Positions 1 to 13,698 of a stretch of DNA of 64,000 nt are shown in pieces; position 1 is the first letter of the stretch, and each line of letters begins with the position of its first letter. Under the pieces are notes generated by a model. It saw only the letters and a list, made by a program, of their open reading frames with translations. It did not search any database and was not told where the DNA came from. Position numbers and translations under genes: made by a program. Origin of the DNA: Myxococcales bacterium (GTDB taxonomy: Bacteria; Myxococcota_A; Polyangia; Haliangiales; Haliangiaceae); assembly GCA_016794525.1 (NCBI GenBank), contig JAEUJY010000049.1:55410-119409 (forward strand), written 5' to 3'.

Positions 1-1
1 G

Positions 2-1954
<1,953 letters not shown>

Positions 1955-1967
1955 CGCGGAGGCAACG

Positions 1968-4528
<2,561 letters not shown>

Positions 4529-4546
4529 GGTGAGCGGGGCGGCGGG

Positions 4547-6865
4547 TCACTGGCCGCCGCCGCCGCCGAACACCTGGGCCATGATCTGGTTGCGGAGCGC
4601 CAGCGCCTTGTCGCGCATCTCGACCACGCCGGGCATGACGCTGGGGATCACGGTGTTGGCGGCGCGCGAGTTGGCGGCGGGGTCCTGGTAGCTGCCGTCG
4701 GCGCGCCCGGCGCCGCGCAGCTGGGCGTCGGTGGCGTCGAGGCCCGGCCCGACGACGTGCAGGTTGACCTGCTGGGCGTTGTAGTACTCGAGCACCTCGC
4801 CGCTCGGCTTGCGGAACTCGTAGGGCGCCGCCATCCACACCCGGCACTCCTTGATGCCTTGCAGGGCCAGGCTGGCCTTGCCGGGGATCGTGCTGTTGCG
4901 GTGGGCGTCGCCGACGCCGAGGCCCTTGGTGCCGACGTCGATCACCATGTTGGCCTGGACGACGAACTGCTCGCACTCGTGCAGGAAGCCGGTCATCTCG
5001 GCGAGCGCCTTGCCCTGGGAGCCCTTGCCCTGCTTCGCGCTCGCCTTCTTGATCGCCTCGGACAGCGCCGTGAAGTGCGTCGTCACCTCGGTCTTCTTCT
5101 GCTCCAGCGCCAGCGCGCTGGTGACGAACGCCTTGATCGCGGCGGTCGCGGTCGCCGCGGCCTTGGCCAGGGTCGCGGCCGCCGCCTTCATCGCCGCGAT
5201 GGTCTCGTGGTCCTGCTTGGCCTTCTCCGCGTCGAGGTCGGCCTCGAGCTGGACCTTGCCGTCGATCTCGCCGATCGACGCGTTGGCGTTGGCGACGGCG
5301 CGCGCGAACAGATCGGTGGCGGGGCCGATGATGACCTTGTCGGCCAGGGCGCCCGCGACCGCGGCGCCGCCGCTGCCCGCGCCGGCGGCGGCCAGCGCGC
5401 CCCACTTCGACAGCGACATCGTGCCGGCGCCGACCACGCCCTTGGCCACCGTGGAGATCGCCTCCTTGCCGCCGGTCATCACCAGCTCCTTGGCCTGGTC
5501 GGAGAGCGTGCTCGCCTCCTGGCCCTTGGCCTTGGCGGCCTCGAGCGCGTTGCGCAGGTTCAGCGAGTTGACGCCACGCTGCGTGACCGTGGCGGTGATG
5601 ACGCTGGCGCGGAAGGTCTGGATCGCGCTGATCGCGGTGGTCATGTCGTCGGAGACCCGGGTCGGCATCGCCTCGAGGGCCTGCGTCGACGCCTCGACCT
5701 TCTCGCGCGCGCCGCGCACGGCGGGATCTTTGGCCAGCAGGTCCTCGAAGGTCCGGGCCAGCTCGTCGGTGGAGTGGCCGCCCAGGTTCGAGCTCGCCGC
5801 CTGATCGACCGCGACCGCGGCGTCCTCGGTCTTGATCGCCTTGAAGCCGCCCAGCCCGAAGCTGCTGGCGACGCCGTCGAGCCGACCGAAGTTCGCCTGC
5901 AGCGCCTTGTACTGATCCTGGAACTGGTTGGTGGCCATGCTCTGGCCACCGGCCTCGGTCAGGTAGCCGTGCAGCGCGTTGATGACGGTGCGGTTCTGGC
6001 CGATCGCCTCGAGCGGCACCTGGGTGCGCTGCTTGTTGTCGCCGCCCTGCAGCATGTCCTCGACGACCTCGCCCATGTTGCGCTGGGTCGGCGCGATCAT
6101 CGACGCGCCCTTCTCGATCATCACCTGGTTGCGCTCGAGGAGCTCGATGACCTTGGTCACCTGCGAGACGTCCTCGGCGTTCGACACCTGCAGCACGATG
6201 TCGCCCGCGGCGGCGCCGGCGATGTGGGCCTGGCCGGCGCTGGCGGCCGCGTCGGTGTCGAGCTGCCGGGCCAGCGTGCCGGCGTGGCCGACGATCGACG
6301 CGGGCTCGCCGCGCACCATCGCGTCGGCGGCGCGGTCGGCCTCGTGCTCGGCGGCGTCGTGCGGCGTCGACACCTCGAGCTTGTCCTGCCGCCGCGGCGC
6401 GCCGCCGGCCTGCTGCGCGGTGTGCGCGACCTCGTGCGCGAGCAGGTGGAGGCCGAACGGGTCGTCGGGCTGGTAGCGGCCCGCGGCGAAGTGGATGTCG
6501 TTGCCGACGGTGTAGGCCTTGGCGCCGACCGCGCCCGCGGCCTCGGCCGACGCGCCGCCGGTGTGGACCCGCACGGCGGACAGGTCGGCGCCGAGCGACT
6601 GCTCGAACTGCCGCTGGATGCCCGCGGGCAGCGGCGCGCCGGTGCCGCCGCTGGCGCGCGCGACCGCGGCCTCGGCGTCGGCGGCCACGCCGTTGGGATC
6701 GCGACCCGCGCCGGCGGCGCCCGCCGCCTCGCGCAGGACCACCGTGCGTGGCGCCAGGCCTTGGGTCAACGTGCGCTTGCCGGGTGTCCCCAGGGGCGCC
6801 GCGGGAGATGCGCCCTTGGACGCGTCGAGGTCGGCGTACGGCTGCTTCGCTTCCAGAGGCCTCAT
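4547..6865 (-). CDS. DUF4157 (eCIS-core) domain protein with long helical C-terminal region
   Basis: 772 residues from the ATG at 6865. Residues about 75-155 are a clear DUF4157/eCIS-core domain: LGADLSAVRVHTGG, AYTVGNDIHFAAGRY and the HExxH motif LLAHEVAHTAQQ (His144, Glu145, His148), followed by the usual AAEHEADRAAD acidic motif near 173, a gluzincin-like metallopeptidase arrangement. The rest has no family I recognise: mostly helical, with a Gly/Ala-rich hydrophobic stretch at 476-515 and Lys/Glu-rich helices at 540-620, which could be membrane-inserting. There is no signal peptide. DUF4157 proteins are known to be enriched near extracellular contractile injection systems, but no sheath, tube or baseplate gene is in this window. 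An N-terminal extension is possible in the open frame but would run into the divergent gene at 7023. Confidence 0.85.
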   Translation of the reverse strand: MRPLEAKQPYADLDASKGASPAAPLGTPGKRTLTQGLAPRTVVLREAAGAAGAGRDPNGVAADAEAAVARASGGTGAPLPAGIQRQFEQSLGADLSAVRVHTGGASAEAAGAVGAKAYTVGNDIHFAAGRYQPDDPFGLHLLAHEVAHTAQQAGGAPRRQDKLEVSTPHDAAEHEADRAADAMVRGEPASIVGHAGTLARQLDTDAAASAGQAHIAGAAAGDIVLQVSNAEDVSQVTKVIELLERNQVMIEKGASMIAPTQRNMGEVVEDMLQGGDNKQRTQVPLEAIGQNRTVINALHGYLTEAGGQSMATNQFQDQYKALQANFGRLDGVASSFGLGGFKAIKTEDAAVAVDQAASSNLGGHSTDELARTFEDLLAKDPAVRGAREKVEASTQALEAMPTRVSDDMTTAISAIQTFRASVITATVTQRGVNSLNLRNALEAAKAKGQEASTLSDQAKELVMTGGKEAISTVAKGVVGAGTMSLSKWGALAAAGAGSGGAAVAGALADKVIIGPATDLFARAVANANASIGEIDGKVQLEADLDAEKAKQDHETIAAMKAAAATLAKAAATATAAIKAFVTSALALEQKKTEVTTHFTALSEAIKKASAKQGKGSQGKALAEMTGFLHECEQFVVQANMVIDVGTKGLGVGDAHRNSTIPGKASLALQGIKECRVWMAAPYEFRKPSGEVLEYYNAQQVNLHVVGPGLDATDAQLRGAGRADGSYQDPAANSRAANTVIPSVMPGVVEMRDKALALRNQIMAQVFGGGGGQ

Positions 6866-7022
6866 GCGGACAAGACCCAGGCGCCGCGCGATGTGACCCC
6901 GGGCGGCGCGCGGCCGCGCTTTGCCAGGATTTCCGCGATCGCGCGGGCCGTGGTCCGGCCACCGCGACGCGCGCCCCGGCGCGCCGTCAGGGGAGCAGGT
7001 CGACAACCGACCCGGAGGATCG

Positions 7023-7676
7023 ATGGCTCGTCTCGATGTCAGCTCGTGTTCGCTGTTGTTCGTGGCCGCGGTGGCGGCTGGTTGCGCTGGTGACGACGGT
7101 GGCGACGGTGGCGACGGTGTGCCGCTCACCTGCGACAGCCTGACCTTGTGCACCTACGCCGAGGTCACGACCTACCACACCACCGTGGCCGAGCCGGCGG
7201 GCGGCACGATCGTCGACGGGCAGTACCGGCTGGCCTGGGTCGAGAGCGAGCGCGCCGACGACGATGGCCGGCTCGATTCGCTGACGGCGATCGAGATCCG
7301 CGACGGCCGCTTCCGCGAGTCGGGCAGCAGCACCGGCTATCTCGGCACGATCACGACCAGCGGCACCGACCTGACCATGCACAGCACCGAGCGCTGCGTG
7401 CTCAGCGCGTCCGACGGCGCGACCGAGGCGAGCTGGACCTACGGCTACACCGCGACCGCGACCCAGCTGCGGTTGCGCGACACCGTGTCCGGCGGCAGCG
7501 ACGGCACCTGGCACGTCGTGCGCGTCTACCAGCGCATGGCCAGCGCCGACGAGCTGTGCGCGCTGAGGTCGGACGTGCCGAGCACGCCCGGCGAGTCGGC
7601 CGCGTGCTGGGCGTCCAACTGCTTCTGCGCGTACGCGGTGAACACCGACCTGGCGGACGCGTCGTGTCCGTTCTGA
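7023..7676 (+). CDS. Putative lipoprotein, unknown function
   Basis: 217 residues. The N-terminus has a hydrophobic segment ending in a lipobox-like VAAGC (Cys21), then a Gly/Asp-rich linker, so it is probably an exported lipoprotein. The body is Thr/Ser-rich and looks like a small beta-sandwich or lipocalin-like fold (alternating strands from about 50 to 165). The C-terminus carries a Cys cluster (CALR, CWASNCFCAY, CPF) suggesting disulfides. GGAGG at 7014-7018 supports the ATG at 7023. It diverges from the DUF4157 gene across 157 bases. No family recognised. Confidence 0.75.
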   Translation: MARLDVSSCSLLFVAAVAAGCAGDDGGDGGDGVPLTCDSLTLCTYAEVTTYHTTVAEPAGGTIVDGQYRLAWVESERADDDGRLDSLTAIEIRDGRFRESGSSTGYLGTITTSGTDLTMHSTERCVLSASDGATEASWTYGYTATATQLRLRDTVSGGSDGTWHVVRVYQRMASADELCALRSDVPSTPGESAACWASNCFCAYAVNTDLADASCPF

Positions 7677-7760
7677 ACGCCGGGGACGCCGCGTCGCCAC
7701 GCGCGCCGGCCCGTGCCTCGACGCGTCGATCCGCGCCGCGTAGACTGCGCGCCGATGCGG

Positions 7761-8543
7761 CTAGGCCTCGGGCTCGGCGACCAGCGGCGCCAGCGCCTGC
7801 CAGCGCAGCGACGTGGTGACGACGCGCAGGATGCTGTCGACGGTGGGATCGTCGACCGCGAGCGCGGCCCGCAGCGCGTCGCGGGTGGCGCTGTACAGCG
7901 TCGCGCGGGCGGTGGCCAGCTTGCGCGCCGCGGTGGCCCGGTGGCATCCGTAGACGCGGGCGATCGCCTCGCTGTCGAGCCGGTGGTGCAGGGCCAGGCC
8001 GAGGACGAACCGCTCGTGGCGCGGCAGCCCGGCCCACGCGGTGGCGAGCGCCTGGCCGAGCGCGGCGGCGTAGTGCGTGCGCAGGTACTGCAGATCGGGA
8101 TCGGGCGCGCCGTCGGCCAGGAGCGCCAGCGTCGGCTCGGGGTCGTCGCGATCGGCGCTGCCGAGATCGAGCGCGATGCGCACGGCGGTGGTGCGCACGA
8201 ACGCCGCCAGCGGGCCACGCCCGCGGTAGGCGAGGAGGCCGGGCGCGCGATCGGCGCCGCCGACGATCAGCCGGACCCGCGTCTCCTGGATCGCCTCGTC
8301 GATGCGCGCCGGGTCGAAGCCGCGCGCGGCGAGGTGGCGCGCCGCCGGACCCAGCGCGTCGCGCTCGAGCTGGTCGAGGGCGCTGGCGGCGCCCAGCGCG
8401 CACGCCCAGGCCAGCATCACCTGCGCGTGATCGGCGCTCGGATCCAGGCCGGCGGCGGCGGCGGCGAGCACCGCCGGATCGCCGTGCGCGTCGGGCCACG
8501 CCGCGCGGACCTCGGCGATCGACGGCGGCGACATCGCGGCCAT
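7761..8543 (-). CDS. RNA polymerase sigma-70 family factor, Myxococcales family 1-like
   Basis: About 260 residues. The middle (AIQETRVRLIVGG then GPLAAFVRTTAVRIALDL) resembles sigma region 2, and the C-terminal LPRHERFVLGLAL / YGCHRATAARKLATAR is a region-4 helix-turn-helix. The pattern and the neighbouring Ser/Thr kinase match the group called sigma-70 Myxococcales family 1 (gmx1-type), usually found beside kinase genes. Two close ATGs (8543 and 8534) are possible; an upstream ATG at 8570 would leave almost no intergenic space. It faces the kinase gene head-to-head with about 45 bases between them, so both promoters must share this short gap. Confidence 0.78.
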   Translation of the reverse strand: MAAMSPPSIAEVRAAWPDAHGDPAVLAAAAAGLDPSADHAQVMLAWACALGAASALDQLERDALGPAARHLAARGFDPARIDEAIQETRVRLIVGGADRAPGLLAYRGRGPLAAFVRTTAVRIALDLGSADRDDPEPTLALLADGAPDPDLQYLRTHYAAALGQALATAWAGLPRHERFVLGLALHHRLDSEAIARVYGCHRATAARKLATARATLYSATRDALRAALAVDDPTVDSILRVVTTSLRWQALAPLVAEPEA

Positions 8544-8587
8544 GCAAGCACGCGGGCGGCCGCGACGCAAACCCGGCGGTCGTCGCG

Positions 8588-11062
8588 ATGAGCGCGTGTC
8601 TCGACGACGAGGCGCTGGGCGCGTGGTCGGCGGGCGGGCTGCCGGCCGCCGAGGTCGCGCTGGCGGCGGAGCACGCCGCGGCGTGCGCGCGGTGCGCGGC
8701 GATCATCGCGGCGGCGATCGGCCCCGACCGCGAGGCGGTGGCGACGGTCGGTCGGTTCGAGCTGCGGCGCCTGCTGGGCAGCGGCGGCATGGGCGTCGTG
8801 TTCGACGCGTGGGATCCGCTGCTGCAGCGAGCGGTGGCGGTGAAGATGATCCGGGCGCTGGCCGCCGACGCCGCCGATCACGAGCGGCTGATCGGCGAGG
8901 GGCGCGCGCTGGCGAGGCTGGCGCACCGCCACGTCGTGACGGTCTACGACTGTGGATCGGCGGGGGACGAGGTCTACCTGGCGATGGCGCAGGTCCGCGG
9001 CGCGCCGCTGGCGCGCTGGCTCGACGCGGCGCCGCGATCGACGGCCGAGCGTCGGCGGGTGCTCGATCAGATCGCCGATGGCCTGGCGGCGATCCACGCC
9101 GCCGGGCTGGTCCACCGCGACCTGAAGGCCGACAACGTCGTGGTCGACGATCGCGGCGACGCGGTGGTGATCGATCTCGGCCTGGCACGCGCGGCGGATC
9201 GCCCGGCGCGCGGCGGCGGATCGTCCCAGGCCGGGACGCCGACCGCGTGGGCTCCCGAGGTCGCGGCGGGGCGACCGGCGACCGCGGCCAGCGACCAGCA
9301 CGGCTGGTGGCAGCTCGTGGCGCTGGCGTTGCCGGCCCCGCGCGGCCGGCGCCTGGCGCGGGTGCTGGACCGCGGCCTCGCGGAGGATCCGGCGGCGCGG
9401 TTCCCGTCGATGGCGGCGGCCGCCGCGGCGCTGCGCGCGACCGCGCCGTGGCCGCGCCGGCGGTGGTGGGCGGTGGGCGGCGGGGCGGCGGCGCTCGCGG
9501 CGGCGGGCGCGCTGCTCGTGATCCAGCGCGGGTCGACGAGCGCGCCGCCGGAGTGCCCGCCGATCGCGACCGACGCCGATCGCCACCTCCGCGCGGTCGC
9601 GACGACGCTGGCCGCGGCGCGCGTCGACGCCGCGCCGGTGCTCGCCGAGCTGCGCCGCCGGATCGCGCTCGCCGACGACATCGGTCGGCAGGCCTGTCGC
9701 GACGAGCGCCGCGCCGACCCGGCGGTGGCCGACGCCGCGCGCCACCTGCGCGCCTGCGCGGAGGCGGTGTGGCGCGACAACGCGGAGGCGCTCGACGGGG
9801 TGGCCGCGCCGGGTGCCGAGCTGGTGCGCGCGCTGGAGGACGTGGCGGTCGCGCCGCAGTTCGAGGCGTGCGCGAGCGGCGCGGTGCCGGCCACCCCGGC
9901 GCCGCCGCCGCCGGCCCAGGCCGCGCTGGTGCACGAGCTGGAGGCGGCGCTGCGCGCGGTGCGGATCGACGACCGCGACGCACCGCCGGCGCGGCTGGCG
10001 GCGATCGACGCGCTCGGCGCGCGGATCGGCGCCACCGGCTACCTGCCGCTGATCGCGACCTGGCACCACGATCGCGCCGACGTGCTGCGCGGCGACGGCC
10101 AGCTCGCCGCGGTCGACGCCGAGCTGGTGGCCGCGGCCAACGCGGCGGCCGCCGCCGGGGACGACGACCTGCGGGCCCGCGCGTTGCTCAACCGCGTGCG
10201 GCTCGCGGTCATGATCGGGCAGACCGACACCGCGGCGATCGAGGCCGACGCCGCCGCGGCGGTGGCGCGCATGCACAACCCCGCGATGACCGCCGAGCTC
10301 GAGGTCAGCGTCGGGCGCACGCGCATCGTCGCCGGCGACTACCCGGCCGCCGTGGCGCGGTTGACCGCCGCGCTCGCGAGCTACGACGCGCTGGCGCTGC
10401 CGGCGCCGCGGCGCACCACCGCGGTGCTGCAGGACCTCGGCGGTGCGCTGCAGCTCACCGACGAGCTGGACCGCGCCCAGGCCATCTACGACCGCGGCTA
10501 CGCCCAGGCGGTGGCCGCCCTCGGCCCCGACGCCGCCGAGACGCTCGAGCTGCGCGGCGCGCGCGCGACCAACCTGATGTACCGCGATCGACCCGAGGCC
10601 GCGGCCGAGCTGGCGGCGGTGGCCGACGGGCTCGCGCGCCAGGGCGAGGCCGCGACCCCGCACCTCATGAGCGTGCAGGGCTACCGCTGCGAGCTGGCGA
10701 TCGGCGCTGGCGACCGCGCCAGCGGCCGCGTGGTGTGCCCGGCGACGGTCGCGATCGCCGAGGCCGCGTTCGGCGCGACCAGCGCGCAGCTCGTGTGGCC
10801 GCTGATCGTCGACGCGCGGTTCGCGTTGCTCGACGGTACGCCAGCCCACGCCGCCGCCCAGCTCGAGCGCGCGCTGGCGATCAGCGCGACCGGCGCGCCC
10901 AACCCGCTCTTGCCGGCGCTGGCCGCCGGCCACCTGGCGTTGGCGTACCGCGCGCTGCGCGACCGCCGCGCCCCCGCGCAGCGCCGCGCCGCACAGGCGG
11001 CGCTCGCGACCCAGGCCGATCAGCCCGAGGCAGCGGCGCTGCTGGCCGCGCTGCGCGAGTGA
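8588..11062 (+). CDS. Membrane Ser/Thr protein kinase with N-terminal HxxxCxxC motif and TPR-like tail
   Basis: 824 residues. Residues 29-36 (HAAACARC) form an HxxxCxxC motif like the zinc site of ZAS/zf-HC2 anti-sigma factors. The kinase domain follows at about 56-285: glycine loop LLGSGGMGVV, Lys86 in VAVKM, HRDLKADN at 176-183, DLG (196-198) in place of DFG, then APE. The segment after APE is short: DQHGWWQLVALALP runs almost directly into RGLAEDPAARFPSM, so about 40 residues of the usual C-lobe are missing. A single membrane segment lies at about 293-312, and the remaining 500 residues are alpha-helical TPR-like repeats outside the membrane. Its divergent partner is a sigma factor gene. 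Catalytic residues are present, so activity is plausible despite the short C-lobe. Confidence 0.88.
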   Translation: MSACLDDEALGAWSAGGLPAAEVALAAEHAAACARCAAIIAAAIGPDREAVATVGRFELRRLLGSGGMGVVFDAWDPLLQRAVAVKMIRALAADAADHERLIGEGRALARLAHRHVVTVYDCGSAGDEVYLAMAQVRGAPLARWLDAAPRSTAERRRVLDQIADGLAAIHAAGLVHRDLKADNVVVDDRGDAVVIDLGLARAADRPARGGGSSQAGTPTAWAPEVAAGRPATAASDQHGWWQLVALALPAPRGRRLARVLDRGLAEDPAARFPSMAAAAAALRATAPWPRRRWWAVGGGAAALAAAGALLVIQRGSTSAPPECPPIATDADRHLRAVATTLAAARVDAAPVLAELRRRIALADDIGRQACRDERRADPAVADAARHLRACAEAVWRDNAEALDGVAAPGAELVRALEDVAVAPQFEACASGAVPATPAPPPPAQAALVHELEAALRAVRIDDRDAPPARLAAIDALGARIGATGYLPLIATWHHDRADVLRGDGQLAAVDAELVAAANAAAAAGDDDLRARALLNRVRLAVMIGQTDTAAIEADAAAAVARMHNPAMTAELEVSVGRTRIVAGDYPAAVARLTAALASYDALALPAPRRTTAVLQDLGGALQLTDELDRAQAIYDRGYAQAVAALGPDAAETLELRGARATNLMYRDRPEAAAELAAVADGLARQGEAATPHLMSVQGYRCELAIGAGDRASGRVVCPATVAIAEAAFGATSAQLVWPLIVDARFALLDGTPAHAAAQLERALAISATGAPNPLLPALAAGHLALAYRALRDRRAPAQRRAAQAALATQADQPEAAALLAALRE

Positions 11063-11081
11063 ACGACTGGCAACGCGGCGG

Positions 11082-13514
11082 TCACCGGAGCGCGCGCGTC
11101 AGGCGCACCAGCTCGGCGGCGAGCTCGTCCACCTCGGGCGCCGCCGCGCCCTCCGCCAGCCGCCGGCGGAGGTGCGTCGCGAGCGCGTCGCCTCGGGCGC
11201 GGATCAGGCGCCGCCGCTCGAGCGGGTTGCGCGCCCGGATCGGGCTGCGGATCGGATCGCGCAGCGGGTCGCGGAGCGGCGGCGGGACGCCGAGGTCGCC
11301 ACGCACCGGCGTGAGCAGGATGGGTGGCGTCAGCACGACCAGCGATGCCGCGAAGTCCCGCTCGAGCAGATCGCGCCCCGAGAACTCGACGCGGTGCGCG
11401 ACCGGCAGGCTGCCCGGATCGGCCGCGGTGGTATCGATGCGATACCGGAGCTGACGCGTGACGGCGTCGAGCCGGACCCAGCCGCCGGGGATCCCCTGGT
11501 CGACGCCGTGGGTCAGCTCGATGCCGTCCCAGCGCCACCGCTCTTGACGAGGCGTCGCTCCAAGGAAGAAGCGCTGCGCGACCGGCCACACCCGACCTTC
11601 GTGCCGCAACTCGCGCGCGTCCATGCCGGCGAAGTGGCCGGTGCTCGCCACGGCGTGGTGGGCGTCGACCTCGAGGCGCACCTCGCGCGCGACGCGCGCT
11701 TGCCAGGCGATCCAGGTCAGCGTGAGCGTGGCGGCATCGTCGCCGGCGCCGCGCTCGACCAGGACCTTCATCAGGTCGCTCGGGCCCGCCACCACCAGCG
11801 TGGTGGCGTCGCCGGGCTGCAGGCGTGTCACCGCGTCGGCGTAGTGGGCCTGCACGGCGTGGTCGTAGGTCGCGCGCCAGAACGTGGCTGCGTCGGCGCC
11901 CAGCACCTGACCATGGCCACGTAGGCGGAGCTCCACCGCGCCGTCGTGCGCGGTGCTCCAGTCGGCGACGTGGTAGACGCCGTTGCCGGCGAACACGTAC
12001 GAGCTGACGTCGGCGAGCGCGACCTGGGTGCGCCCGGCCAGCCGCACCATGCCGGCGTCGGCGCGCCCGGCCAGCGCCATGCCGTCCCGCGTGACCAGCA
12101 CCTCGTCGAGGAACACCGCCGCGCCGGGGATCGACGGCAGCGAGGGCGCGAGCCCGAAGCCGGACACCACGGCGCCGAGATCCGCGAACCGGTTGATCAT
12201 CGGGGTGAGGATGCGGCTGTACAGGCCGGCGAGCAGGCCGGCGCCCAGCGTGCTGTAGAACGCGTCGCCGGTGAACCACAGGATCGCCTCGAGCCCGTGG
12301 CTGGCGTGGACCTCGCGCAGCTCGGGCGTGCCGAACGCGAGGCCCATCGCCTGGCCGCGGTCGGCGACCATCGGCAACAGGATGCGCGCGCGGATCTGCT
12401 CGTTCACCGCCGGCTGCTCGACCAGACCGATCAGCTCGCACTCGAGGCCTCCGTCGGCACAGGTAGCCGGCGCCCCAGGCCGGAACGTGACCGTGGTGGC
12501 CGCGAACTTCTTGACGAAGCCGTCCAGCGAGACCGTCACCGGATCACCGATCGCCGCGGCGAAGTGGACGACCGCCCGGCCGTCGGCGTCGAGCGTGGCG
12601 CGGTGGGTGGCGCTCGCGTGGACGACGGTCAGCGCGCGGTCAGCCGAGCCGTCGCCGAGATCGCAGCGCACCGCGGCGAGGCCGTCGGCGTTCGGCGCAT
12701 CGAGGTGGACGCCGGGAAACAGCGGTTGCGACAGCATCGTGACCCACGGCGACGCCGACGGCGTCAGCGCATCCGCCAGCAGCTGCGTGACCAGCGGTGC
12801 CAGCGTGGCGGCGGCGATCGCGATGCCGACGCTGTATGGCTCGCCGGCCCCGGCGTCGAGGATCGCGCTGCTCAGCGGTTGCGTCGGTGGGTGGGCGCCA
12901 TCCCACAGGCCGAGCGAGATCCCGCCGGTGATGCGGTTGCCGCCGGCGTCGGCGGAGCTGGCGCGAAACGGTCGCAGCGTCCATGGTCGCACGATGCCGT
13001 CGAGCGTCGGCGGCGCGAACGGGACCGCCCCCTCGACGTCTTGCACTGCAGCGGCGATCTGCTTGCGGCGCTGCGCGTCGGGATCCTCGACGTCGAGGGC
13101 GGTCACGCCGGCGCCCGAGCCGTCTGCGGCGGGGCTGAGCTCGATCGCCCACAAGCCGACGTGCGCGTCGGTCACCCCGGCCAGGTCGTAGTGGAGGTCC
13201 TGCTGCGCTTGGGCGACCGCGACGTTGGCCAGCCGGACCTCGATCGGCAGCGGTGGTGGCGCGCTGTACTCGATGAACGGCACGGCGACGCTCGGGCGCT
13301 GCAGCTCGATGGCGGCGTCATCGGCGAGCACCCGCGGCGGCCCGGCGAGCACGTACGCCGGCGCGTCGCTGGTCCCGATCGAGATGAGGTCGAGGGGCGA
13401 GCTGCCGCCGGGGACGCGCGCGGCCTCGTAGGTCTGGGCCGATAACAGGCGAGAGGCGAGCTGCTCGTCGAGCTGGACGACGATCGCGTGGCCGAAGGTT
13501 CTGACCGTGCTCAT
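11082..13514 (-). CDS. Large protein of unknown function (810 aa)
   Basis: 810 residues from the ATG at 13514, which has a GAAGGA ribosome-binding-like sequence upstream; the longer frame to 13715 would cross the divergent gene. There is no signal peptide or membrane segment, so it is probably cytoplasmic or released by another route. The N-terminal half is rich in beta-strand-like, Pro-punctuated sequence that faintly recalls lipid-binding TULIP-type proteins; this is only an impression. The C-terminus has a short Arg/Pro repeat (RDPLRDPIRSPIRARNP) followed by an Arg-rich amphipathic helix. It faces the core-MetE-like gene across 184 bases containing a cluster of GTGAC/GTCAC half-sites. No function can be assigned. 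Confidence 0.7.
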   Translation of the reverse strand: MSTVRTFGHAIVVQLDEQLASRLLSAQTYEAARVPGGSSPLDLISIGTSDAPAYVLAGPPRVLADDAAIELQRPSVAVPFIEYSAPPPLPIEVRLANVAVAQAQQDLHYDLAGVTDAHVGLWAIELSPAADGSGAGVTALDVEDPDAQRRKQIAAAVQDVEGAVPFAPPTLDGIVRPWTLRPFRASSADAGGNRITGGISLGLWDGAHPPTQPLSSAILDAGAGEPYSVGIAIAAATLAPLVTQLLADALTPSASPWVTMLSQPLFPGVHLDAPNADGLAAVRCDLGDGSADRALTVVHASATHRATLDADGRAVVHFAAAIGDPVTVSLDGFVKKFAATTVTFRPGAPATCADGGLECELIGLVEQPAVNEQIRARILLPMVADRGQAMGLAFGTPELREVHASHGLEAILWFTGDAFYSTLGAGLLAGLYSRILTPMINRFADLGAVVSGFGLAPSLPSIPGAAVFLDEVLVTRDGMALAGRADAGMVRLAGRTQVALADVSSYVFAGNGVYHVADWSTAHDGAVELRLRGHGQVLGADAATFWRATYDHAVQAHYADAVTRLQPGDATTLVVAGPSDLMKVLVERGAGDDAATLTLTWIAWQARVAREVRLEVDAHHAVASTGHFAGMDARELRHEGRVWPVAQRFFLGATPRQERWRWDGIELTHGVDQGIPGGWVRLDAVTRQLRYRIDTTAADPGSLPVAHRVEFSGRDLLERDFAASLVVLTPPILLTPVRGDLGVPPPLRDPLRDPIRSPIRARNPLERRRLIRARGDALATHLRRRLAEGAAAPEVDELAAELVRLTRALR

Positions 13515-13582
13515 GGGATGCCCGTCCTTCAAGCCGCGTGCCGGGTCGAGGCACCCGCGACGCGGCCACCGCGAGCGTCGAG

Positions 13583-13618
13583 CGTGACCTGTCACAGCTG
13601 CCGTGTCGACACGTGACA
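13583..13618. promoter_or_regulatory. Operator-like array of GTGAC/GTCAC half-sites
   Basis: The divergent intergenic region holds three nested inverted repeats in 36 bases: GTGACctGTCAC (13584-13595), the perfect 10-base palindrome GTGTCGACAC (13603-13612), and TGTCAC (13590-13595) paired with GTGACA (13613-13618). Such clustering suggests a site for one or more dimeric regulators of the genes on either side. The regulator is unknown. Confidence 0.45.
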
Positions 13619-13698
13619 CACCCACAGGTCCGCGCGGTCGAACGAAGTAAGCCGGGTAAGCGGTGGGGCGGCGCGGCGCGGGCGTAGAGTCGCGCGCG

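Noticed and set aside
4757..7093. Plus-strand frame antisense to the DUF4157 gene
   Set aside because: Contains only Leu/Gly/Arg-rich shadow sequence, whereas the minus strand holds the HEVAHTAQQ domain.
6866..7153. N-terminal extension of the DUF4157 protein
   Set aside because: It would overlap the divergent lipoprotein gene and its ribosome-binding site, and adds no domain; the ATG at 6865 is preferred.
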